Assembly: GCF_009764355.1 (NCBI RefSeq)
Contig: NZ_LNUA01000077.1
Location: 62,001-126,000, forward strand
Length of the DNA stretch: 64,000 nucleotides
Source of the DNA: Companilactobacillus bobalius
Lineage (GTDB): Bacteria > Bacillota > Bacilli > Lactobacillales > Lactobacillaceae
Reading direction: 5' to 3'
Shown: positions 52,450-62,131 of the stretch, piece after piece
Layout: the number at the start of each line of letters is the position of its first letter
Position numbering within the stretch: the stretch's first letter is position 1
The notes under the pieces: model-generated
Database searches by the model: none
What the model was told of the DNA's origin: nothing
The model's input: only the letters and a program-made list of their open reading frames with translations
Translations under genes and position numbers: made by a program

Positions 52450-53653
52450 CATTACACCCTATAGTAGTCCACATTATTTTATCTATTTAATGTTGCTCTT
52501 GTTACCAATCATGATTGGTTTGTGGTTTGGTAAACGTTTCAGAGTTTATGATTTTATCGCAACAGTCATTATCTTAATAATCACATTCTTTGGTGGCAAT
52601 ATGTCCCAAGGGATTTCATTGATATTCTATGTTCTTTACGAAATGTTATTAGTGTTTACATATCTGTCGTATCGCAAGAAACACAATAATTTCTGGATCT
52701 TTACCGGTTATGTTGTATTGGCAATCATTCCTCTAGTTTTCGTAAAGTTAGATCCACTTCTTAAGAATCAAACAATCTCACTCTTTGCTTTTTTAGGTAT
52801 CAGTTATTTGACCTTCAAAGCCGTCGAAATAATTATGGAAATTCGTGATGGTGTTATTAAGGATATTAAGCCATATGAATTCGTTCGTTTCTTACTATTC
52901 TTCCCAACCATCTCATCTGGACCTATTGATAGATTCAGACGTTTCCAAAAAGATGTTATGAATGTTCCTAGTCGTGATGAATATGTTGAACTTTTGCACA
53001 GTGGTGTTAACAGATTGATGCAAGGTTTGTTATACAAATTCATTATTGGATACTTCTTTGGAACGTTACTGTTACCAAAGATTCAAATTTTGACCTTATC
53101 TTATAAGGGCGAAACTCCGTTAGGACTTTCTTGGGCTCTAGTAGCCTACATGTATGTATATAGTATGTATTTGTTCTTTGATTTTGCTGGTTACTCACTC
53201 TTTGCTGTAGCAATCAGTAATTTCATGGGTGTAAAGACACCAATGAACTTTAGAGCTCCATTCAAGTCCCACAATATTAAGGACTTTTGGAATAGATGGC
53301 ACATTACCTTATCATTCTGGTTCCGTGATTTCATCTATATGCGTTTAATGTTCACTGTGATCAAACACAAATGGTTAAAGAATCGTGTCACAATTGCCAA
53401 CGTCGGTTACATTACTTTGTTCCTGATTATGGGCTTCTGGCATGGTGAAACTTGGTACTACATTGTTTATGGTATTTTCCATGCCTGTGCAATGATTACT
53501 AATGATGCTTGGTTAAGATTTAAGAAGAAACATCGTAAACAAATCCCAAGCAATAAGTTTACAGAAGCATTTGCTATCTTCTTAACGTTCAATGTTGTAT
53601 GTTTCAGTTTTATGATTTTCTCAGGTATTTTAGACAAATTATGGTTCGTTTAA
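52442..53653 (+). CDS. dltB: DltB, MBOAT D-alanyl transferase
   Basis: 403 residues with about 11 membrane spans. The MBOAT active-site His lies in GFWHGETWYY, and the second conserved region is FWNRWHITLSFWFRDF. It moves D-Ala from DltC at the inner face toward the outside. Overlaps dltA and is followed by dltC. Confidence 0.95.
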   Translation: MNNITPYSSPHYFIYLMLLLLPIMIGLWFGKRFRVYDFIATVIILIITFFGGNMSQGISLIFYVLYEMLLVFTYLSYRKKHNNFWIFTGYVVLAIIPLVFVKLDPLLKNQTISLFAFLGISYLTFKAVEIIMEIRDGVIKDIKPYEFVRFLLFFPTISSGPIDRFRRFQKDVMNVPSRDEYVELLHSGVNRLMQGLLYKFIIGYFFGTLLLPKIQILTLSYKGETPLGLSWALVAYMYVYSMYLFFDFAGYSLFAVAISNFMGVKTPMNFRAPFKSHNIKDFWNRWHITLSFWFRDFIYMRLMFTVIKHKWLKNRVTIANVGYITLFLIMGFWHGETWYYIVYGIFHACAMITNDAWLRFKKKHRKQIPSNKFTEAFAIFLTFNVVCFSFMIFSGILDKLWFV

Positions 53654-53674
53654 ATTAAGTTAGGAGAGTTTATT

Positions 53675-53914
53675 ATGGATGATATTAAAGAAAAAATCGT
53701 AGGTATTTTGCAAGATGTTACAGGCCTAGACAATGTTGGTCAAGATGCTGATCAAGACCTATTTAAAGATGGTGTTCTGGATTCAATGGCAACAGTAGAA
53801 GTTTTAGTAACACTCCAAGATGATTTCGGAATTCAAGTACCAGTTTCAGAATTCGACCGTTCACAATGGTCAACTGTTAACAAAATTGCTCAACGTGTAC
53901 AAGAATTGGAATAG
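53675..53914 (+). CDS. dltC: D-alanyl carrier protein DltC
   Basis: 79 residues, acidic, a four-helix carrier protein. Phosphopantetheine is attached to Ser37 in GVLDSMAT. TTAGGAGAG is the ribosome site, and dltD follows 3 bases after the stop. Confidence 0.95.
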   Translation: MDDIKEKIVGILQDVTGLDNVGQDADQDLFKDGVLDSMATVEVLVTLQDDFGIQVPVSEFDRSQWSTVNKIAQRVQELE

Positions 53915-53917
53915 ACT

Positions 53918-55180
53918 ATGAAAAAAAAGTTATGGATGATTTTTGGACCTGTTATAGTTGCCATTGCTGCTTTATTAATTCTACTCTGGGCGCCAATCAA
54001 CTTTAAGACGGTTACACCGCAAAAAGTTAGACAGGCTGCTACTTCATTGGACATCCGAGTTTTGAAGGGTGAAAGTGTGAAGAATGCTGCTGAAAAGGAA
54101 AACTATATTCCTATTATTGGTTCATCAGAACTTTCTAGAATGGATCCGTTCCATCCATCTTCCATGGCACAAAAATATCATTGGAAGAATAAACCATTTT
54201 TACAAGGTAATCCTGGTACTGCTTCATTGACACAAGCAATGAATGTTGGTGGGATGTCTAACCTTAAGGGAAATAAAGCTGTATTCATTATTTCTCCACA
54301 ATGGTTTAGTAAATCCGGTGTTCAAGCTGATGCTTTCAAATATTTCCTATCACCATTGCAATTGACAGGTTTCATTTTGAAATCTAATACTGGTGATAAA
54401 GCAATGAATAAATATGTTGCTGGAAGGATTCTTGATTTGGGAGTCAGCAAAGGCCCCATCGAAGATGATGCTCTAGAACGTATTTCTGAAGGTAAACAGA
54501 TTACTAGTTTCCAACGTTTCTATATTGAGACATTTGTACGTTCAAGCTTGCAAAGTCAAGATAATCTCTTTGGATCATTATCAATGAATGATCATGAAAA
54601 GATGATTGATGATGCTGCAAGCAAGCTACCCGATAGTTACAATTATAAAGATTTAAATAAACTAGCTACTAAGATGGCCAAGCATAATTCACGTGATAAT
54701 GATATGCAAATTGGTGACTCTTTCTATAAGCGTCAATTGAGAAAGAGAATTAGAACCTATAAAAATACTCACCGTCACGTTAAATATACTAGTTCACCAG
54801 AATATAATGATTTCCAAGCATTACTTTACATGTTTGCTAGAAATAAAGTAGAAGTGATGTTTGTAATTCAACCTATTAATCCACATTGGGTTAAATATAC
54901 TGGAATGCCAAAGAGTTCAATCACTAACTTTGATAAGAAGATCAAGTATCAATTGAGAACTCAAGGCTTTAACAATATAGTAGATCTTTCTAATGTTAAG
55001 AATTCCAACTATATTGCTGAAGATACTATCCATATGGGCTGGCGTGGCTGGTTAATGCTAGATCACCATTTGAAGTATTATTATAAGGATAAGAAAGCAA
55101 ATCCTGAAAATACACAGTATAAGATGGATGATTACTTCTTATCTAACGAATGGGCACAAACTAAGAATGTTACAAAATAA
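53918..55180 (+). CDS. dltD: DltD
   Basis: 420 residues: one N-terminal span (about 7-25) and an extracellular SGNH-like domain with Ser in GSSELSRMD and the Asp/His region EDTIHMGWRGW. It finishes the transfer of D-Ala to lipoteichoic acid, lowering negative charge and cationic-peptide binding. Last gene of the operon. Confidence 0.95.
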   Translation: MKKKLWMIFGPVIVAIAALLILLWAPINFKTVTPQKVRQAATSLDIRVLKGESVKNAAEKENYIPIIGSSELSRMDPFHPSSMAQKYHWKNKPFLQGNPGTASLTQAMNVGGMSNLKGNKAVFIISPQWFSKSGVQADAFKYFLSPLQLTGFILKSNTGDKAMNKYVAGRILDLGVSKGPIEDDALERISEGKQITSFQRFYIETFVRSSLQSQDNLFGSLSMNDHEKMIDDAASKLPDSYNYKDLNKLATKMAKHNSRDNDMQIGDSFYKRQLRKRIRTYKNTHRHVKYTSSPEYNDFQALLYMFARNKVEVMFVIQPINPHWVKYTGMPKSSITNFDKKIKYQLRTQGFNNIVDLSNVKNSNYIAEDTIHMGWRGWLMLDHHLKYYYKDKKANPENTQYKMDDYFLSNEWAQTKNVTK

Positions 55181-55209
55181 AAAAAGATGCAGAATTCTGC
55201 ATCTTTTTT
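55181..55209 (+). terminator. Terminator of the dlt operon
   Basis: AAAAGATGCAG pairs with CTGCATCTTTT over AATT, followed by T. Confidence 0.93.
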
Positions 55210-55243
55210 ATTTTGATGTTATTATAAAGCTCAAGTGCCTAAA

Positions 55244-55261
55244 CTTAACTTTAGGTTAAAG
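55244..55261. promoter_or_regulatory. Candidate MerR operator
   Basis: TTAAC (55245-55249) and GTTAA (55255-55259) form a short dyad just before the merR ribosome site, in the position expected for autoregulation. Confidence 0.45.
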
Positions 55262-55277
55262 CATATGGAGGCTTTTT

Positions 55278-55700
55278 ATGCAAGAGATGATGACTACTTA
55301 TTCAATTGGAGAAGTAGCGGAAAAATTTGGATTGAGTTTACCAACAATTCGTTATTATGATAAGGAAGGATTAATTCCTAATCTTAATAAAAATGAAGCT
55401 GGTGTGAGACGTTTTACGGATGATAATATCGGTTCTTTACAAATGATTGAGTGTTTAAAGAATGCCGGAATGCCTATTCGTGATATTAAACAGTTTATGC
55501 AATGGACCCTTGAAGGGGATGCCAGTTTAGAAAAACGTTATCAAATGTTTCAAGAGTTACGTGTATCAGTAATGAAGCAAATGGAAGCTATGCAAAATAC
55601 ACTTAATACAATTGATTTTAAATGTAAATATTATGGACAAGCTAAAGTCGATGGTACAGAAAAATACGTTAAAAATGAAATGCATTTAGATAGGCCCTAG
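55278..55700 (+). CDS. MerR family regulator
   Basis: 140 residues: winged helix (SIGEVAEKFGLSLPTIRYYDKEG, about 9-31), then a long dimer helix (about 80-118). The single Cys (CKYY near 121) makes a metal or thiol response unproven. No divergent enzyme gene is present, so the target is unknown. Confidence 0.85.
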   Translation: MQEMMTTYSIGEVAEKFGLSLPTIRYYDKEGLIPNLNKNEAGVRRFTDDNIGSLQMIECLKNAGMPIRDIKQFMQWTLEGDASLEKRYQMFQELRVSVMKQMEAMQNTLNTIDFKCKYYGQAKVDGTEKYVKNEMHLDRP

Positions 55701-55720
55701 TAAAATGGGTCTATTTTTTT
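55691..55720 (+). terminator. Terminator of merR
   Basis: TAGGCCC/GGGTCTA stem, followed by eight T; the 5' arm includes the end of the gene. Confidence 0.8.
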
Positions 55721-56002
55721 TAAAAAATTAGTAATATTTTCAAAAAAATATTTCAGACGAGTTTGTGAAAGCTCTTAAGTCTATACTATAAGTGAGATTG
55801 AATGGTGCTTGAAAATGCCGAAATTTGGGACTTTTTACGTGTTTAAACTGCTTACAAAGGGTTCAAATATTTGCACAAGCTCAAAATATTTGTTAGGGTT
55901 ATAAAGGTCGCTGTTATTTATAAATTTAATAATAGCTTTTTTATTTCTAATTAATGAGCATAGGAAAGTATGTTTATTTCAATTCCAAGAATGGGGGATT
56001 TA
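55721..56002 (+). promoter_or_regulatory. Leader of the glycine-betaine operon with internal T-tailed hairpin
   Basis: GCTGTTATT (55910-55918) pairs with AATAATAGC (55928-55936) and is followed by TTTTTTATTT, so a terminator lies in the leader 57 bases before the ATPase start. Upstream are two self-complementary A/T stretches, CAAATATTTG and CAAAATATTTG, and a TATACT near 55785. This suits either a premature-termination leader or the end of an upstream small transcript. It does not match the ydaO c-di-AMP riboswitch as I know it. Confidence 0.5.
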
Positions 56003-57214
56003 ATGAGTACTAATAAGAGTACAAAAGTAGAAGTCAAAGACTTAACTAAGATCTTTGGTAAGCATATCAATAAGGCCAAAGAGTTGAGCAGACAGGGAAA
56101 AGATAAATCGGAAATTCTCAAGGAAACAGGTGCCACACTTGGTGTAGACCGAGCAAACTTTAAAATTTATGATGGCGAAATTTTCGTTATCATGGGTCTA
56201 TCTGGTAGTGGTAAGTCAACATTGGTAAGAATGATCAATCGTCTTATCGACCCTACAGAAGGGGAAATATTGATTGATGGCGAGAACTTAATGAAGATGG
56301 ATAAAAAAGAACTTCGTGAGGTTCGTCGTAAGAAAATGAGTATGGTTTTCCAAAGTTTTGGATTATTACCTAATCGAACTATTTTGGAAAATGCTGAATA
56401 CGGCTTGGAGATTCAAGGTGTAGATAAAGATACACGTGAACAAAAAGCTAAGGAAGCTTTGGAAACCGTTGGTATCACTGGTTACAATGATGAGTATCCT
56501 GATCAATTATCAGGTGGTATGCAACAACGTGTTGGTTTAGCCCGTGCGTTAGCCAATGATCCAGAGATCCTATTAATGGATGAGGCTTTCTCAGCTCTTG
56601 ATCCATTGAATAGAACTGATATGCAAGATCAACTTTTGGATATCCAAGAGCGATTGCATAAGACAATTATCTTTATTAGTCATGATTTGAACGAAGCCTT
56701 GAAGATCGGTGATCGTATTATGATCATGAAAGATGCTCGAGTTATTCAAACTGGTACGCCAGAAGATATCTTGACACATCCTGCTGATGAATATGTTGAA
56801 GAATTTATTGAGAATGTCGATAGAAGTAAAGTCTTGACTGCTGGTAACGTAATGATTCGTCCAATGACAGTCAACATTGAAAAAGCTGGTCCTCGTTTGA
56901 CCTTGAAGATGATGAAGGCTAACGAAGTTTCAACAGCTTATATTGTCAACGCTGAACGTAAACTACTCGGAGTAGTTGATGCCAACGATGTTATCAAGTT
57001 AGTTCGTGAGAAGAAAGGGGATATTACACCTATTATTCAAACTAAAGTTCCAACAACCACAGAAGATACACCAATTTCTGATTTAATGGATGATATTTCT
57101 CAAACAGGTATTCCATTTGCTGTTATCAATGATAAGAAGCAATTGAAAGGAATTATCGTTCGTGGTGCCGTTCTAGGTGCCTTGGCCGGAAATGAGGTGA
57201 GTGATTTTGAATAG
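56003..57214 (+). CDS. opuAA: Glycine betaine ABC transporter ATPase with CBS pair
   Basis: 403 residues from the ATG at 56003 (GGGGGA upstream). ATPase of the OpuA/ProV type (Walker A GLSGSGKST, signature LSGGMQQRVGLARAL, Walker B LLMDEAFSALD), followed by two CBS domains (about 275-400). In LAB the CBS pair senses ionic strength or c-di-AMP. It overlaps the permease gene by 8 bases. Confidence 0.92.
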   Translation: MSTNKSTKVEVKDLTKIFGKHINKAKELSRQGKDKSEILKETGATLGVDRANFKIYDGEIFVIMGLSGSGKSTLVRMINRLIDPTEGEILIDGENLMKMDKKELREVRRKKMSMVFQSFGLLPNRTILENAEYGLEIQGVDKDTREQKAKEALETVGITGYNDEYPDQLSGGMQQRVGLARALANDPEILLMDEAFSALDPLNRTDMQDQLLDIQERLHKTIIFISHDLNEALKIGDRIMIMKDARVIQTGTPEDILTHPADEYVEEFIENVDRSKVLTAGNVMIRPMTVNIEKAGPRLTLKMMKANEVSTAYIVNAERKLLGVVDANDVIKLVREKKGDITPIIQTKVPTTTEDTPISDLMDDISQTGIPFAVINDKKQLKGIIVRGAVLGALAGNEVSDFE

Positions 57215-58070
57215 TCTTTTATTAGGTAGTATTCCAGAAGTTCCATTAGCACATTGGATCGATGGTTTTGTTGATTGGTTAGTACAGTTTACCGGATTTT
57301 TCAATGCCATCACTAACTTTATTGGTTCAATCAATAATGCCTTTCAATGGGTATTCGATATTATTCCCATTTGGCTCTTTATTGTTTTAGTTATTGCTCT
57401 AACATATTACGTTAATCGGGATCAACAAAATTGGGGTCTATTGATTTTCGAATTCTTGGGTCTCTTGTTGATCTGGAACTTGAATTACTGGCGTGATATG
57501 ACACAAACTTTGACCTTAGTATTAACTTCAAGTTTGATTGCCTTAGTTATTGGTATTCCATTAGGAATTTTAATGGCAAAGAGTCACACTGCCGAAGTTA
57601 TTTTGAAACCAATTCTTGATTTCATGCAAACAATGCCAGCCTTTGTTTACTTGATTCCAGCGGTTGCCTTGTTTGGTATCGGTATGGTTCCTGGTATCGT
57701 AGCTTCAGTTATTTTCGCTATGCCACCAACAGTTCGTATGACAAATATGGGTATTCGTGAGGTTCCTGATGAATTGATCGAAGCCGCTGATTCATTTGGT
57801 TCAACTGAATGGCAAAAATTATTTAAAGTTGAATTACCAATTGCCAAAACTAGTTTAATGGCCGGTGTTAACCAAAGTATGATGCTTTCACTATCAATGG
57901 TTGTTATTGCTTCTATGATCGGTGCGATGGGACTTGGTACTAAAGTTTACTTCGCCGTTGGTAGAAATGATGCTGGTAATGGTTTCTCAGCCGGTTTAGC
58001 TATTGTTATCTTAGCTATTATTCTAGATAGATTGACACAATCATTAACAAGAACACGCAGAAAGAAATAG
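57207..58070 (+). CDS. opuAB: Glycine betaine ABC permease
   Basis: 287 residues from a TTG at 57207, six bases after GAGGTGA; the in-frame GTG at 57201 directly abuts that site. A hydrophobic N-terminal part with two spans is followed by the BPD_transp_1 core with five spans and the EAA-type loop ADSFGSTEWQKLFKVELP. Works with OpuAA and OpuAC in compatible-solute uptake. Confidence 0.92.
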   Translation: MNSLLLGSIPEVPLAHWIDGFVDWLVQFTGFFNAITNFIGSINNAFQWVFDIIPIWLFIVLVIALTYYVNRDQQNWGLLIFEFLGLLLIWNLNYWRDMTQTLTLVLTSSLIALVIGIPLGILMAKSHTAEVILKPILDFMQTMPAFVYLIPAVALFGIGMVPGIVASVIFAMPPTVRMTNMGIREVPDELIEAADSFGSTEWQKLFKVELPIAKTSLMAGVNQSMMLSLSMVVIASMIGAMGLGTKVYFAVGRNDAGNGFSAGLAIVILAIILDRLTQSLTRTRRKK

Positions 58071-58080
58071 GAGGGATTTT

Positions 58081-58986
58081 TTGAAAAAACAAAAGTTTAT
58101 TAAACTTTTCTTATTAGCAATATTAATCATCCCAATTATTTCCGCATGTAGTTCCCAAACAGCTCCGTACAAAAGTAAGGAAAAGTTGGGCCCACAAATT
58201 AATTACACAATCACAGGTATTGATGCTGGTGCTGGTGTAATGGCCTCTACCCAAACAGCTTTGAAGGATTATGGTCTAGAGAAGAACAACTGGCAATTAC
58301 AACCTAGTTCAACTTCGGCCATGACAAGTACTTTGGATAAATCATATAAAAATAAACAACCAATTGTGATTACTGGTTGGCAACCACATTGGATGTTTAC
58401 AAAGTATAAACTGAAATTCTTAAAAGATCCTAAAAACGTTTATGGTAAAGCAGAACATATCAACACTATCGTTCGTAAAGGTTTGAAAAAGGATAAACCC
58501 GAAGCATATACTATTTTGGATCGTTTCCATTGGACACCTAAGCAGATGTCGAGTGTTATGTTGAAGGTTAATGGTGGTATGGATCCAGATAAAGCTGCCA
58601 AACAATGGATCAAGAAGAATCCGAAATTAGTTCAAAAATGGACTAAGGGTGTTAAGAAGGTTCATGGTCAATCCTTGAAGATCACTTATGTTGCATGGGA
58701 TTCAGAAATTGCTTCAACTAATGTGATTGCTCAAGTATTACGAGATCAAGGTTATAAAGTAACTATTCAGGCTATGGAGATGCAACCAGTTTGGGCTTCA
58801 ATCTCTACCAAAGCTGCTGACGCAACTGTCAGTGCTTGGTTACCTAAGACATCAGCTAAGTTCTATTCTGATTACAAAGGTAAGTTTGAAGACCTCGGTG
58901 CTAACTTAGAAGGTGCCAAAGTTGGATTAGCCGTTCCAAAATATATGACTAATATTAATTCCATTGATGATCTAAAAAATAAATAA
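58081..58986 (+). CDS. opuAC: Glycine betaine-binding lipoprotein
   Basis: 301 residues from a TTG preceded by AGGAGGGA. The lipobox IISAC puts the lipid on Cys23. The two lobes occur in the order of B. subtilis OpuAC (VITGWQPHWMF lobe first, then VAWDSEIASTNVIAQVL), which is circularly permuted relative to ProX. Trp residues in GWQPHW form the betaine-binding box. Separate from the permease, unlike lactococcal OpuABC. Confidence 0.92.
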   Translation: MKKQKFIKLFLLAILIIPIISACSSQTAPYKSKEKLGPQINYTITGIDAGAGVMASTQTALKDYGLEKNNWQLQPSSTSAMTSTLDKSYKNKQPIVITGWQPHWMFTKYKLKFLKDPKNVYGKAEHINTIVRKGLKKDKPEAYTILDRFHWTPKQMSSVMLKVNGGMDPDKAAKQWIKKNPKLVQKWTKGVKKVHGQSLKITYVAWDSEIASTNVIAQVLRDQGYKVTIQAMEMQPVWASISTKAADATVSAWLPKTSAKFYSDYKGKFEDLGANLEGAKVGLAVPKYMTNINSIDDLKNK

Positions 58987-58993
58987 TTCACTG

Positions 58994-59021
58994 AAATTGG
59001 AAGAGATTCCAATTTTTTTTT
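58994..59021 (+). terminator. Terminator of opuA operon
   Basis: AAATTGGAA pairs with TTCCAATTT over four bases, followed by T-run. Confidence 0.9.
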
Positions 59022-59136
59022 GCTTTAAATAGATTTTAAATATATAAATGGAATAAAATTTCTTGTTTACTACGGTATTAATTATATAAAATAATATTTC
59101 ACTAAGTGGACTAGACAATATGACAACTTTATACCA

Positions 59137-59165
59137 ATGACACGTTTTAATTATGGGTATATAAT
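59137..59165 (+). promoter_or_regulatory. Promoter of Rgg-like gene
   Basis: ATGACA, 17-base spacer, TATAAT. Confidence 0.65.
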
Positions 59166-59206
59166 TATATTAATTATATATAAATTTATTATACAGGGGC
59201 GATGGC

Positions 59207-60070
59207 GTGGATATACAGGCGTTTATTGATAAAAGAAAAGAATTAGGACTCTCACAAAAGGAATTGAGCAATGGTATCTGTACTCAAGCTACATTAAGCA
59301 AGTTTGAGAATAACGGTAAAATTCCATCATTGAAAATTTTAATTAAATTATGTAATCGTCTCGGTCTATCCTTAGATAGTATTATTGGTGTAAATGATAG
59401 CAGCAGTAAGAAGGTTGCTAAGGAAATGAGTCAAGCAGAATTCAATTTAATTATTCAAGAATATGATGATGCTTGGACAATCATTAATAAGATTGATTCA
59501 GATAGTTTGAATAATGATAAGAATCTTTTGATGCAATATTATTATTTAAGAGGCTACTTGAATGTTTTGGACGATGGAGATTTATTTGATGCAGTTTTTG
59601 ATTTCAATCGTATTTTATCGGAATTAGATACCCGTGGGGAAACAATTTTCACTTTTCTATCATTCGTAGGTATGGGTATGGTTTATGCCAAGCAGGGCGA
59701 TGATACGAAGAGTGAATACTACTTCAGCAAGGTATTCAATAACATTTATACAATGTCGATTGATGATGTAAGTAAGATTTGGCGTTATATCAATATCATT
59801 TTCTATTGTGCGATTTACTATTCAGAGAAGCAGGATTTAGAAACGGCTAATGCGTTATTGAATTATGGCGTTAAGGTCTGTGCCGAGAATCACGTTACGT
59901 ATTACATTGCTCGAATTTATGCTCAGCTAGCAATGAATGAAAATCGAGTTAATGGAAACAATGAAAAAGTGCAAGGATACATTGATAAAGCACTGGTTTT
60001 TTCAGAGTTTAATGGTAACAAAAAAGAGATCGAAGTTATTAAAAGATGGGTTAAAGCAAATAATCTTTAA
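59207..60070 (+). CDS. Rgg/PlcR-like regulator (XRE helix-turn-helix plus TPR)
   Basis: 287 residues from a GTG. Residues 5-62 are an XRE helix-turn-helix (LGLSQKELSNGICTQATLSKFE); the rest is all-helical TPR-like repeats (about 75-280), as in Rgg, MutR and PlcR proteins that bind short peptides. No pheromone gene was found close by. It has its own promoter and terminator. Target genes unknown. Confidence 0.8.
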   Translation: MDIQAFIDKRKELGLSQKELSNGICTQATLSKFENNGKIPSLKILIKLCNRLGLSLDSIIGVNDSSSKKVAKEMSQAEFNLIIQEYDDAWTIINKIDSDSLNNDKNLLMQYYYLRGYLNVLDDGDLFDAVFDFNRILSELDTRGETIFTFLSFVGMGMVYAKQGDDTKSEYYFSKVFNNIYTMSIDDVSKIWRYINIIFYCAIYYSEKQDLETANALLNYGVKVCAENHVTYYIARIYAQLAMNENRVNGNNEKVQGYIDKALVFSEFNGNKKEIEVIKRWVKANNL

Positions 60071-60073
60071 CAG

Positions 60074-60110
60074 AAAGAGGATGTCATGGTATTTATGGCA
60101 TCCTCTTTTA
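60074..60110 (+). terminator. Rho-independent terminator
   Basis: AAAGAGGATGTCAT pairs with ATGGCATCCTCTTT (one G-T pair), tail TTTA. Confidence 0.85.
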
Positions 60111-60148
60111 TGATATATTGGTTAGACAAGTAAATTAGGGAGTAGTCT

Positions 60149-61276
60149 ATGAATCTAAGTCGAAAAAAGTTGATCCAATATGGAATAATTGCGATTTTAG
60201 TATTGTTTATCCTCATATATCCAGTGCAGATCTATAATATTTTTCTGAATGTTTTGGGCGTTGCGATGCCACTTATTTTGGGCGCTGTATTGGCATACGT
60301 CTTAAATATTTTATGTGTTAAGTTGGAAAAATATTTCTTTCCTAATACTAAAATTAAAATTTTACAGAAGAGTCGTCGAGCATTAGTTATTTTAACTACT
60401 TTGGTCATTGTCACTTTGGTGATGGTGGGAGTATTTAGATTGGTTTTACCCCAGTTCTTCAATGCTTTGGCCGATTTCTTTAAAAATATTCCTTCATTTG
60501 TTGAAGGATTGTCAGCGTTGCTAGAAAAGATAAATCATAATTCGGTTGTTTCCAATCAACTGGAGTCAATGAATATTGATTGGTCATCGGTACAGAGTAA
60601 AGTGATGAAGTATTTAACGAGTGGAATGGGAGGAATCTTTGGTTCAACTTTCAAGATTGTAACGGGTATTACTAAAGGTTTTATTAATTTCATTCTAGCT
60701 TTAACATTTGCTATCTATATTTTGGCAACTAAGGAAAAGTTGGGTTGCCAGGTTAAGAAGATGGCCCAAGCTTATATGAAGAAAGAACATATTAAAAAGG
60801 TTAAGTATGTAGTTGATATTGCGGATGATATGTTTAGTCATTTCATTGCCGGACAAGTTACGGAAGCTATCATCTTGGGAAGTTTGTGTTCATTAGGAAT
60901 GCTGATATTCAGATTCCCATATGCACTATCAGTTGGTGCATTTGTTAGTATTACAGCCCTGATTCCTATTTTAGGAGCTTGGTTAGGAGGGATTGTCGGA
61001 TTCTTATTGATTGCCGTTAAATCACCGATAGAAGCAGTTTTCTTCATTATTTTCCTATTGGTTCTACAACAGTTTGAAAGTAACGTTATTTATCCACGAG
61101 TTGTCGGAACTTCAATTGGCTTACCAGGAATCTGGGTTCTAGCTTCAATTACTGTTGGTGGCGGACTCGGCGGTATTGTGGGGATGCTGTTAGGAGTGCC
61201 TGTAGCCGCAACTATTTATCAATTACTTAAGAATGATACAAATCGCAGGCTAAATGGAATAGAAAAAGTAAAATAG
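60149..61276 (+). CDS. AI-2E family membrane protein
   Basis: 375 residues with about seven membrane spans and a soluble part (about 105-165). The blocks FGAFVSITALIPILGAWLGG-like (here VSITALIPILGAWLGG) and LLVLQQFESNVIYPRVVG are typical of the AI-2E (PerM/YtvI) family. Members have been linked to ion or signal-molecule transport; the role here is unknown. Confidence 0.87.
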   Translation: MNLSRKKLIQYGIIAILVLFILIYPVQIYNIFLNVLGVAMPLILGAVLAYVLNILCVKLEKYFFPNTKIKILQKSRRALVILTTLVIVTLVMVGVFRLVLPQFFNALADFFKNIPSFVEGLSALLEKINHNSVVSNQLESMNIDWSSVQSKVMKYLTSGMGGIFGSTFKIVTGITKGFINFILALTFAIYILATKEKLGCQVKKMAQAYMKKEHIKKVKYVVDIADDMFSHFIAGQVTEAIILGSLCSLGMLIFRFPYALSVGAFVSITALIPILGAWLGGIVGFLLIAVKSPIEAVFFIIFLLVLQQFESNVIYPRVVGTSIGLPGIWVLASITVGGGLGGIVGMLLGVPVAATIYQLLKNDTNRRLNGIEKVK

Positions 61277-61315
61277 TTATATAATTTACAAAATTGCACT
61301 AAGGAGAGATTAGTT

Positions 61316-62101
61316 TTGTGGAATAATTATTTTGATTTCGTGTTAATTTTCGTAGCTATTTTTACTTTAATTCCTTACTTAACATCACTGGTGACTTCTT
61401 GGCTGGGACATCTGTCAAAAATTATTTTAGTTAATAATTTGGGAAACAATAGTCAGCTAATCGTTGGTGGAGTGGGCGTTATTATTCATGAGTTAGGACA
61501 TGCTATTTTTGCCTATTTGTTTGGACATAAAGTAACTAACGTTCAATTGTTAAATTTGAATTATCGTCAATCGGGCTCATTAGGGTCTGTGGATCATAAG
61601 TGGAATGATCGCAATGTTTATCAGATGTTGGGGAACTTCTTCATTGGTCTGGCGCCTTATTACATGTGCTCGTTGGCATTGTATTTATTGCAAAGATTTC
61701 TGTTGAAAGCTCAATTCAGCTTTAGTACATTGATTCAGAGCTTGAATGTTAACAAGAGTGTTTCAATTAGCGTGATCTTTGATTCTGTTTTGGATAATAT
61801 GAAATCTAGCTTTGCTAATGCTTCGTGGTGGATGATTCTAGTGTATGTATTGTTGACTATCATGATAGCTAGTACTGGATATGATTTGAGTAAGAATGAT
61901 TTTATTACCGTCAATAAAGGAATTTTGCCATGGGTCGTAGTTCTGTTGGTTTTGGGATCAATACTTTATTTGCTTAATTTGAGAACAGTTGTTATGACTG
62001 GGGCAATTTATTTTGTAGCATTTTCAATTCTGTTTATGTTTCATGCCATTATTAGTATTGTTTTGGCTATGGTGGTAATTAAAATATTGGGATTTATATA
62101 A
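61316..62101 (+). CDS. M50-like membrane metalloprotease
   Basis: 261 residues from a TTG (AAGGAGAG seven bases upstream). About seven hydrophobic segments; the zinc motif HELGHA is in IIHELGHAIF (about residue 58-64), near the end of a span as in site-2-type proteases. The distal Asp motif is not clear; SVDHKWNDRN might not be equivalent. Close to the M50B-like group. Substrate unknown. Confidence 0.75.
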   Translation: MWNNYFDFVLIFVAIFTLIPYLTSLVTSWLGHLSKIILVNNLGNNSQLIVGGVGVIIHELGHAIFAYLFGHKVTNVQLLNLNYRQSGSLGSVDHKWNDRNVYQMLGNFFIGLAPYYMCSLALYLLQRFLLKAQFSFSTLIQSLNVNKSVSISVIFDSVLDNMKSSFANASWWMILVYVLLTIMIASTGYDLSKNDFITVNKGILPWVVVLLVLGSILYLLNLRTVVMTGAIYFVAFSILFMFHAIISIVLAMVVIKILGFI

Positions 62102-62131
62102 AAAAGAGACTTCCGGTTGGGAGTCTCTTTT
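62102..62131. terminator. Bidirectional terminator
   Basis: AAAAGAGACT pairs with AGTCTCTTTT; serves the M50 gene and the minus-strand ROK gene, whose stop directly follows. Confidence 0.9.

Noticed and set aside
58081..58986. Circular permutation of the betaine-binding protein as a novelty
   Set aside because: The same lobe order is known for OpuAC of Bacillus subtilis.
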